Source of the DNA: Fagopyrum homotropicum
Lineage: Eukaryota; Streptophyta; Magnoliopsida; Caryophyllales; Polygonaceae
Assembly: GCA_033239125.1 (NCBI GenBank)
Contig: BSWB01000004.1
Span: forward strand, 123,017,235-123,081,234
Length of the DNA: 64,000 bases
Direction of reading: 5' to 3'
In this document: piece after piece, positions 55,125 to 64,000 of the stretch
Position numbering within the stretch: the first letter of the stretch is position 1
Layout of the letters: each line of letters opens with the position of its first letter
Translations under genes and position numbers: made by a program
Notes under the pieces: model-generated
The model's database searches: none
What the model was told of the DNA's origin: nothing
The model's input: only the letters and a program-made list of their open reading frames with translations

Positions 55125-56881
55125 TGTTAGCATGAAATATTGTGATATTTTAGGCACGTTTTCTAAACGTATTTGATTCATATTGATAGTCTTTGATTGA
55201 ACTTTGTGCATATGTGACCTAGTATTACCTATATTGTCGATATGGATGTCTACACTAGTTCTATGTTGATTATAGGTGATTTGGAGCTATTTCCGAACGG
55301 AATCGAGCAAAGGAGAGTTGAGTTGATATGTCCACGAATTGAGGACATTCTTTGGAAGCAAATTGGAGTTTTACTTGAGGAATGCACGAGTTTAGGGAAG
55401 AATCACGTTCTTGCCCTAAACCACGCCCTAAAATACGGCCGTATTACATTCCACGTTCAATTCCACGACCGTGGATTTGGAGTCAGAAATTCATGTTCAT
55501 TCCAGGGGATTACACGGCCGTGGAACATATGTTGCAAACCGTATTTGTTTCCACGCTCTAAATTACGGTCGTGGAACACTTCCACGACCGTGATCTTGGC
55601 GAATCTTTTCGCCACACTTTGAAGCCACGATCTTTTAAAGATTGGGCCGGGCCGACATTTTGCCCTACACTATAAAAAGACGGACGAAGCAAGATTCCGT
55701 CACCTTCGCTACCCCGTTTACCCTCATTCATCACCGCGGAGGCACGCATACACTTCGCTTAGCTTGCTTGGAATTATTGACATCTCTTTGAAGAGATCGA
55801 AGTTCGTGTTTGGAATTCCTCTAATCTCGCACTTTTGGTGGAGATTGCTGTTGAGATCTCCGGATTGGCAGAAGATCGAAGTTCTTGGAAGATTTTGCAA
55901 GAAGATCTCTCTTCTTGATTAGGTTTGATTTGGAAAACGGATTGACATCCCGTTTTCTCTTCTTTCCTAAGGTGGTGATTGTTTGTTTTACTTTGAATCT
56001 TTTGACATTACTTGTTCTCTTTGTGACTTTGAGATTGAATTGAAGATTATTGAAAGTTCTTGAAAGTTTTCATCTTTTTATCTTTTAATTCTTGAATTGA
56101 TATCAACATGACTGTTATTGGCTAAAAACCCTTAACAATTCTAAGGTGAAGGGTTGATAGTTGTGGCTTAGATGATGATAGATCGATCGCAAACAGATTA
56201 GACCCTGAGAGTTAGAGAATTATCGCCGACAACCCTAAATTACGGCCTGTTCTTGAGTCCACGGCCGTGGAACCTCAAGAACTAACCGTGATTTTCCTTA
56301 TGTCTACGAACCTGCTTTTACTTTAATCTAAAGTTAAAGATTTGCTTTAGCTTAGTTTAGGCTTGCCTTTTCTAGGTGGTAGTGAAGCCTCAACAACCTC
56401 TACCTCGATTGTGAGTGTCACAACCTCAATCGGTTAAGTTGGTCTTGATCCTTAGGTTATAAGTTTGGGTATTTGACACTAATTCTCGTCTCTAGAATCC
56501 TTCTATATTGAGCCTCAACAACCTGTATAGAGAGTGCCTTGTAGGTGAGTTATATAAGGTTTTTGGAACTTCACCGTACGATTACCTTACATTAGTATAC
56601 CTTTGCATATCTCAACTCTGTCTTTACATCATTAAGTATATCTTGAATCGATTGCCACAGCTGGACACCTGGATCTTTAGGATTGTTGTTTTCCCAATAT
56701 TTGCAAAACTCCCATATTTGCTTGCTTGATAATCTGCAATCGAGTTCGTTCCCCCCAAATCCCTATGTTCGATACTCTGGAATTCTTGCTTAACTATATC
56801 GATCCGTACACTGCGGGTTCGCTGCTTGATTCTAGTTTTATAAATTTAAAACTTATTTGCACACACCTCTAGGGGCGAACA
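55125..56881 (+). repeat. 3' LTR of element C
   Basis: 1757 bp, same length as the 5' LTR, with about nine substitutions by hand count. The palindrome clusters are all retained. TATA box at 55671-55678. Confidence 0.92.
55671..55678 (+). promoter_or_regulatory. TATA box of C 3' LTR
   Basis: TATAAAAA in the same context as in the 5' LTR. Confidence 0.6.
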
Positions 56882-56886
56882 CTCTT
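56882..56886. repeat. Target site duplication CTCTT, right copy
   Basis: Right-hand copy of the duplication around element C, directly after GCGAACA. Confidence 0.9.
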
Positions 56887-57512
56887 GCTAGAGTCTAGGA
56901 GGTTCTTGGCAACTAGCCCGTGCGGGTAGACGGTCGGATGCATCAGTATCATTCCTTGCCGGTAAGTAGGGACCGAGGCGGGACCACGGTGGTCTCGTGT
57001 CACAAATCTAAGTTGAATTAGAACGGGATATGACTTAATAATAAAAGGATAATAAACCGAAATTGTGTGCTTTGAGAATGTTGTGTGTTTATGATGATTT
57101 ACTTGTGCTTGTGCATTTCCCATTGATTCTTTGAATATAAGCTAACGGTTTTATACCGATGTTGTAGTTGGCTTGCAAGTCAGGAATGCGGCCGAGAGAT
57201 CCGGAAGAGTGGGTAGCCGGGGTTCCGTACATTTTAGGAGGGGTTTTGGGTGGAGTCGTGTTTGAGTTATGTATTCATTATACATTGTATGTTGCGTGTA
57301 TGGCGTTTTGTCTTTGGATTTGTTTTCGGCTGAAGTCCGTGTTTGTATTCTTTCGAGTTTCCTTTCATTGCCTAAAAAAATGTATTTCGGTTCTGACCTT
57401 TATTTGTGCCTTGTTGCAAGATCCGGTGAAATTGTTGTCAAACTAAGGTTCGGGACCCATTGTGAGGCCCCAACCCGTAGGGCCCCGAGTCCCGCGGATT
57501 TGGGGTGTTATA
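56887..57512 (+). repeat. 5' LTR of element B, right part
   Basis: Resumes after element C with GCTAGAGTCTAGGAGG, homologous to element A LTR at about 4147. Ends GGGGTGTTATA, followed by a degraded tRNA-Met primer site (TGGTATTAGATCCC). Confidence 0.85.
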
Positions 57513-58559
57513 TAGTGGTATTAGATCCCTAAGCTGACAACAATGGCACTCGCAATCTTTTAAAGGCCGAATAAAGAATAAACAACACCCACATGGATTT
57601 TGACTTTTCGTTTTCAAAATCTAATGCATGAGTCGGGGTAGAATGTACGGACCACCACTTCTTCCGCGGATCTCGACAACTTAGTTTATTGGATTTTGAT
57701 ATATGTATATATGTAGATATGTAGATATGTATATGTGGATTGTAGTTGCATGATGGACTTGATATATATGTATAGTTATATATGTGGACTATAGTGCGTT
57801 TTAGACCTTGTTTTGTTGTTATGGATTTCCGGGTGTGATATATTAGTAGTAATGTGAACATAGGACTTATATATATAGTTATATATACATGCATATATGA
57901 TATGCTAGTATTATATTAGTAGTATTGGACCTTATAGTTAAGATGATAGGAAGCTATCATCACCCTTGGACAAACGCCTTTTTGGGATTAGGATAGTATA
58001 CATACGAGGATGAATATGCTCAAGTATCGAGTTGAGCGCTACGTTAGGGCGAACACCTTGGAGTTCTCGTACTCTTTTAAGAGAAGGTCGAAGAGGAGGA
58101 TTAGAGATGACATGAACGAAGGACGAACAAGTGGAAGGAAAATTTGACACAACTAAAGAGAAATCGAGATAGAGACAATACAAGTAAAGGGAGCAACATT
58201 AATGTGCGGAAGTGGGTCCATAGAAGCCATGATTGAAAGACGACGAGACCTATAGAGGTAAAGAACTTAAGTTCTTCAAGAAGACGTGTGGACAACTAAA
58301 GATGCGAATAAGAGAGGAGATGTGTACGTTCTAGCAAGGTTAAAGGTGGTATTCCATTAAGATGTGAAGCTTTCCTTAGACGCTCCTAAGCATTGGAGTC
58401 AAGATGAGAAGAGTGAACGAACCATGTGGGAAACATTTAAGACACCGTAACTTAAGCTTACGAGGTACCAAGAAGTGAAGTGTCAAAATTTCTAGAGTTA
58501 CAAAAAGAAGGGCATGGCGGGGATTCACGTGGAGTTGACCGGTTTGTGTTATGATGATA

Positions 58560-58567
58560 AGGCTAAG
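58560..58567. repeat. 8-bp target duplication AGGCTAAG, left copy
   Basis: Flanks the MITE at 58568-58874 and recurs at 58875-58882. Eight bases is the hAT length. Confidence 0.92.
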
Positions 58568-58874
58568 TAAGCATGTCCACGGGTCGGACCCGCCGGGTCA
58601 AGGGTCCGGGAAGGGCGACCCGGACCCGGACCCGGACCCGTGTAAACGGCCGACCCGCCGGATCACGGGTCAGACCCGGCGGGTCGGCCCTTTCGTATTA
58701 AAAGCCTTTTTTTTAAAAAAAAAAGGGTTGACCCGCCGGGTCGACCCTTTTAGGCATTTTTTTTTATTTTTTTTTTAAAAAACTGAGGTTTGGCGGGTCG
58801 ACCCGGCGGGTCACTGACCCGCCGGGTCAAAACCCGCCGGGTCACGGGTGACCCGTGACCCGTGGACATGCTTA
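58568..58874. mobile_element. hAT-type MITE with 18-bp terminal inverted repeats
   Basis: A 307-bp non-autonomous element. The ends are TAAGCATGTCCACGGGTC and its exact inverse, flanked by AGGCTAAG on both sides. The body is GC-rich, with many GACCCGCCGGGTC palindromes separated by runs of T and A. Those palindromes are probable subterminal binding sites and make the whole element strongly self-complementary. No coding capacity. It inserted into the already decaying interior of element B. Confidence 0.93.
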
Positions 58875-58882
58875 AGGCTAAG
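58875..58882. repeat. 8-bp target duplication AGGCTAAG, right copy
   Basis: Right-hand copy of the hAT MITE duplication. Confidence 0.92.
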
Positions 58883-61800
58883 AAACGCCAAATAAAAAAA
58901 GAAAGAAGTATGAGTAGACGTGATCCTGAGAAGATAAACGGCATAACAAGGAGCTTAATTATGGAAGGACTTAAGACGACAACCAAAAGAAATGTGAGCG
59001 GTTGCTGAGTAACATTAGAAATTTTGAGGAGGCACGCTTACAAATTATCACGAGGCGCGGTTAAGCATATGAAGGCGATCTATACGGAACGCAAGGCCAA
59101 GAAGGGTGTAGCTATCTTATGAAAGAAGAATGAAGCATGAAATGAAGAATGAACTAACGGAGATTAAGGTAAAGTACCTTGAGGAGGGTAACCTTCATAA
59201 AAAAAATGGTAACATGGAAGGTGTAGTAGAATGGTAAGTCGTTAACATTTCTTACCATTGACAACTGAGAACGCACAGGTGCGGGTTGTCTATTGATGTG
59301 TGTAGATGGGAAGAGTAAACAACACTATGGGAATATAGAGGATCGGCAACAAGATCTTAGAGTATTCGCAGTGGATCAATGTCAATGGTAAGGAAGTACA
59401 TCAACGGAAGTGCATTTGTCCTTAAATCCAATAATGTTGAATGAGTTGAAGCAAGTAACTGTTACAGACCACCTAGGGGAGGACGGAGATGACCCTTTGC
59501 GACCTTCTTAGGTCATGAGAACGGCATATGGGAGATCTACCCGGGTTAGATTAGAAGTTTTAAGGTTTGATCATGGTAAAGAGAACTAGTAGATCAAGAG
59601 GAAGGTGAGGTTTTCATTGTTTGTGGTGCGTAGACGGGAGTATAATAAGAGGATGCATGGTATGTTTGTTATAATGAAATGAATGGTATGTGTTCGCAAG
59701 CAAAAGCCGAGTAAGATGTTTCAAACTCACACGGAAGAGCCACGGTGACTATGGCGTGAAAGGAAGGACCTAGATTAGGGAAACGCTGCAGGTTTAGAGT
59801 TTAGGATGTTAGTATTTGGTGAAGTAATGAGTGGATCTTTTAGTGATTGTGGTTGGAGAAATTCCGCCTAGCGTTCTCCATGAAGCATACTGGTACGGTT
59901 GTGAAGTTGTTCAGGGAATACCAAGAGATGCTTAAGGTGACCAACAAGAGTAAGAGAAGACCGAAGTTTTGAAGTTTGTTGTCGTCTTGTCGATATGAGA
60001 TGTATCTTGTATATGAAAGATTGAGGTCACAACCTCTACAATCGGTTTGACATTACATAAGAATTGAAGTATAATTTTCTACGCCTACTTGAAGAAAGGA
60101 TGTATATGGTGAAAGCTTATGTAGAATACGAAGAGCTCCTCCCATATGTCGGGATATCAGGGAAAGAAAAGAAGATAAGATCGATTTGTTATAAGGCACG
60201 ATTAAGTCTTAGAGTTAGGACCTTTGTGACTGAATATTTGTGCGAGATCGGGAAATATTATTATCACCATTCCTTCGAAAAGGAAAAAGGGGATTAAGTT
60301 GAAATATTGCATAACCAAGGCTTCAAGAGTCAGAAGACTCGAGCAAGTCCCTTAAGTTCAGGAGATGAAGAATCTTTGAAAGAGGACGGTCGACATTGTA
60401 GCTATAGATGGAACAATACACGTGTTTAAAGGACATCACCCCAACAGATCGGGGTAGATCATTAGTATCATGACCACTTGTAAAGTGATAAGGCATGGTT
60501 GTATCGGTTATTATGTTATGTGGCGGGAGAAGAAAAGACGGAACCCGAGATACCATAGAGTCTCAATACATCAGACTGTGGATTTTTCCACTAAGGTCAA
60601 GCTCGACTCTATTTTGATATCTAAGGCTCCGTAAGGAATGACACTTGTGAAGAGACATGAGTTGTGGAAGCAAGTGAATGAGCAATTGTAAGAACTTATT
60701 GATAAGAGTTCATTAGAATTAGTGAAATGCTATGAAGAACTCCGAATGTTATCTTGAACTCTTGATTTGAAGTTCATATTGGAATATATCTTAAACTCTT
60801 GATTTAAAGTTGTAATGTAGAACACCAATTTGCGAAAAGAGAGACGGTTATCTCCGCTGTACATCGATTACAGTGAGCCGAGAAAAATAACAATGAAGAA
60901 CGAAGTATCCCTCACCATGAATAGAGGATCTACTCGACTGGTTGCAAGGGTCGGTAGTCTCTTCTAAGAATGATTTAAGGTCCGATTGCCACCAATTGAG
61001 AATTCGGGACTCGGATATTGCAAATACGGCATTCCGGACGACCATGGTCGCTATGAGTTTTAGTGATTCCATATGGCCTTACTAATGTCAGGATAAAATA
61101 TTTTGGTCCACTCGGAAAGAAGAGAGAAGAAGTATGACAAGTTGTCTCGGGATGACAACCCCCGAAGGATGTGAAAGAAAGCTTCAAGTTTCTCGGATGT
61201 GCTGATCATTACTGGATTTGTGGAGAGATTCTCCAAAGTAATACCATCTAAGACTAACTTACTCCGGATGACCATGAAGTATTGAGTGGGACGAAAATTG
61301 ACAATGGAGTTGCTGAGAGTTAAGAGGAGATTCTTTGGTGCAACTATTTTGAGATTGCCTCGAGGTATGATGAACTTAAAGTGTACAAGTGATTCTCCAA
61401 GACAAGGTCTTGGTTGAGTATTGAGGAACGATATAAGAGTAATAGCATACGTGTCTCGTTATTAGAAGCAGTGTAAAGTAAAGTACTTCCTTCATTACTT
61501 GGAACTTGCAACAAGAATTGAGGAAAAGTAACATCAAATTTCAGTTTGAGAAGAACCAAAGCCAACGGTGTAAAATGGAAGTTCGATCTTCTTTGTTAGA
61601 GACAAGCAAAGAGAAACATAATGGAATTGCTGCATTGAGAAAGACTTGAGAAGGACACTGAGTTTCCAATATATTGGACCTTCTTGAGATCTTAGCGCGA
61701 GTTGGAGAAGTGACTTACAAGTGGGCGTTACCGCCGAGAGTCATGGGTGTTCACCCGGTGTTTCATGTGTATCAGTCAAGGGAGTAGATACATGACTCGG

Positions 61801-62157
61801 GACGGATGGTCAGTCATGATGGTCTAGTGGCAGACAAGGAAACGATGAGTCAATCTGGAAGACGGAGGATAATATCTTTGGTTGAGTTTTACACTGAGCT
61901 AGTAGCATCGATTGAATTGATGGGTTAAACCTAGTTCTCCCCTTGATTGAATTATGTGCATGTGTGATGTTGTGTGTAGTTTGTGCCCTGTGTGGGGATG
62001 TGCTTTATGACCTGATATATCTTGCGGGGGTAATTGAGTAGATGATGTGTTAGATTAGAAGCTTTAAGCCTTTTTCGTTTGAGAGTTCATACCTCGGCCT
62101 TAAGAACCGAGAACGCATAGCAAGTTTCGGGACAAAATTTGTTTTTAGGGGATCTGA

Positions 62158-64000
62158 TGTAACACCCCAAATTTTGGGTGCGTTTTCGATATTTATTATT
62201 TTTCCGACTTCGATCGATATTTTTATTAGCTTTAAATATTTTATTAAAAGTATTTTACGATGTAAAATATCTTTTCCGAGTTTATTTATATCTTTGATAT
62301 GTTCACGTATATCCATATTATTATTTTCGGGAAAAGTTGGGAAAGTTTTCCGATTCGGAAATTCCGTTCCGAACGCCTTTGGATCGAGTTCACTCTTTAC
62401 TCTTTTCCTTTTTATTAGTTTACTTATTTATTTTTTATTTTTTCCTTTTCTTTTATTTCCTTTCTTTCACTTCCTTCCCTCTTTTTTCTGTCCAGTGGTG
62501 AGCATCTGACCCCGACTCCTCGATCTTTCGTTCCCCTGTTGTGCAAACTTCCCTCACACTCCACCTTCTCCTATCACTCTCTCTCACACAAATTAGCTCT
62601 ATGCAACAACGACAAGCAGATCCCGAGCTCTCCTTCCCTCACCTTCTTTGTATAGCAACACTGCCAGAAGCGAAGAAGATCGAGCCGCCTCTGTTACACC
62701 GACTAGGCCGCATTCGCATCTTCTGCAACCACCAGGAGTCGCCGGAAATCATCCCTGCCACCTGTGGTCTCCTCTGTCGAGCCCTCCTCTGCGTCGGCAG
62801 TTTTCTTCCCTCGTCTTCACCTTTGGAACGAGCCACAACCGCCAGCATGGTGCCACCGCGCCGCTGCTAACGGGCTACCCGAAGCCGGAGAGGCCCCTAC
62901 GCAGCCCTCCTCCTCCGCCGCTCCTCTCCCCTGCCTCGCCCAGCCTGCCCAACCGCCGCCCTATGCATGTCCCGAGGTTGAAAAAAAAACCCTTTAGGGT
63001 TAATTACAATCCCCCCTTTTTGTTATAATTGCAAAATGTTCTCATTATTTAGTAATTGCAGTTTTGGCCCCTGTTTTGAGTTTATGCAAATATGCCCTGC
63101 AGATTTAATTATGGATTTTGACCCAAATTTTTATTACGGATTATGACCATAGTTTTGGTTTTTGCCTCGGACAAACGGTTAAGCGGTTTTTGTTATCCTT
63201 GGGTTATGATGTTGTTGGAAATTGCCCGGAAAATATAATTACGGATTTTAAATTGAGTTTCGGTTCAAATTGTAATTTCAGGTTATGACCAAATTGCTAG
63301 ATTCCCGTATTTTGTCCAAGAGAGTATTGCGAGTTTTAACGTTGGCTTTTGCAAAACGAGTTTCCATTAACCCATATATTTTAAATCTTCCGTTCAAATT
63401 TAGCATATAAGCTAAATTTGCTTAGCTTTGGTGATAGGATCGGAAGCGCTCGATAAAGGCCCAACAAACCCATAGTCGACATTCGTCGATCGACTTCCAC
63501 CTTTGACCCCTAGTGAGTACCTTTCTCGATATAGTTTTGTTTAGTAGTAGCATGCTAGGATTAGATCTAGCATAACTTTGAGTGAATACCAAGTAGTGGT
63601 TACGGACCTTAGGTGAGTGTTTGAGGATTGTGAAATGTTTTAAGGCTTGAGGTGTTGATGTTATCTTGTGAGGTTGTTTATGGCTTTAAGTTGTATGTTG
63701 AGCTTGTGAGAATTTAGGGGTTGAGGTTGTATGATTGTTGAAGTTGTAGACTATAATAAAAGTATCCTAGCCTTTGTTGTGATGGTTATGACCTTGTGAG
63801 GACTAGGAGTTTGTTATCCTAGCATGGTTATGGTTTATTATCTTGCAAGATCATTGGGACTAGAAGTCTAAGGACTTCTAGCATGTGAGAAAGATGTTGA
63901 ATGTGTGCCTTATTTTGACAAGGCATTGAGTGCCTTCCTACGAGAAGTTGAGAGCGGTGGTTAGCGGGATTATCTTTGGGACGAGGTAAAGTCTTTGGAC
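62158..64000 (+). repeat. 3' LTR of element B, truncated by window end
   Basis: Starts TGTAACACCCC after the polypurine tract and follows the 5' LTR (41615 on) with scattered substitutions and indels. The window ends at the position matching about 43500 of the 5' LTR, before the point where element C is inserted. Confidence 0.88.

Larger units (their letters stand above)
43656..56881 (+). mobile_element. Element C: nearly complete Athila-like Ty3/gypsy retrotransposon
   Basis: It is 13.2 kb with two LTRs of 1757 bp each, a CTCTT duplication, a perfect tRNA-Asp primer site, gag, pol (protease, RT, RNase H, integrase) and an accessory ORF downstream of pol in the place where Athila/Calypso elements carry an env-like gene. 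By hand I count about nine differences between the LTRs (about 0.5%), so insertion was recent. There are three coding lesions: a one-base frame change at the gag-pol boundary near 46696, a TGA at 50526-50528 and a TAG at 53598-53600. It also carries five to six clusters of CCACGGCCGTGG-type palindromes. Confidence 0.93.
57513..62157 (+). pseudogene. Decayed gag-pol interior of element B
   Basis: No intact frame. Recognisable traces: the stretch before RT at about 60570-60720 (VDFSTKVKLDSILISKAP), a heavily mutated RT at about 60830-61090, and the integrase C-terminal end at about 61690-61850 (VGEVTYKWALPPRVMGVHP, then VFHVYQSRE), the standard Ty3/gypsy form. Between RT and this point too little sequence remains for RNase H and the integrase core, so a large deletion is present. 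57700-57910 is rich in ATATGTAT-type runs. A hAT MITE lies at 58568-58874. The rest shows nothing recognisable. Confidence 0.7.
41615..64000 (+). mobile_element. LTR retrotransposon B, Ty3/gypsy, 3' LTR runs off window
   Basis: The 5' LTR starts TGTAACACCCC at 41615 and is interrupted by element C (43656-56881). It resumes at 56887 and ends near 57512. The interior is 57513-62157. The 3' LTR starts at 62158 after a polypurine tract (about 62142-62157) preceded by AAGTTTCGGGACAAAATTT. These features and a degraded tRNA-Met primer site (about 57516) fit Tekay/Del-type chromoviruses, and the LTR shares blocks with that of element A. The interior is heavily mutated. Confidence 0.85.

Overview
This is nuclear DNA of a flowering plant, most likely a dicot. 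It has one intact multi-exon gene of plant type, and nearly everything else is nested transposable elements, including Ty3/gypsy elements whose primer sites match plant tRNA-Met and tRNA-Asp. I cannot name the species.

Left part (1-16410): three layers of insertion. A minus-strand Ty3/gypsy element with short LTRs (12465-16410) was broken in its integrase by a hAT DNA transposon (1-12464, left end outside the window). That hAT was then broken in its transposase by a long-LTR Ty3/gypsy element, called A here (1407-11414, 5-bp duplication AGCAT). Removing A and one AGCAT brings the hAT reading frame back into register.

Centre (17191-26460): the only intact gene, a minus-strand MER3/HFM1-type meiotic crossover helicase. 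I resolve 27 exons that join in one open frame of 1216 codons. An E2F-type site lies upstream. Beyond it are a ladder of hairpins (26507-26975) and a decayed plant mobile domain (PMD) gene, which lies between inverted terminal-like motifs at about 27067-27118 and 40544-40621.

Element D (28933-38804) interrupts the PMD gene. It is a rare LTR-internal-LTR-internal-LTR array flanked by one duplication, TTAAC. Each of its three LTRs is 1750 bp. It is Athila-like but has no gag or pol and keeps only the C-terminal part of an accessory ORF.

Right part (41615-64000): element B, a decayed long-LTR Ty3/gypsy element related to A. Its 5' LTR is interrupted by element C (43656-56881, duplication CTCTT). 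C is a nearly complete Athila-like element with gag, pol and a post-pol accessory ORF, each interrupted by only one small lesion in coding sequence. A 307-bp hAT-type MITE sits inside B, and B's 3' LTR runs off the window.

Most interesting observation: C and D carry family-specific sets of short palindromes at matching positions: CCACGGCCGTGG type in C, CACCTCGACCGAGGTG type in D. In C the sets bracket the TATA box of the LTR and also bracket a second TATA-like site in the pol-accessory ORF spacer. One set lies inside the pol coding sequence. This looks like a self-encoded regulatory code with an internal promoter for the accessory ORF.
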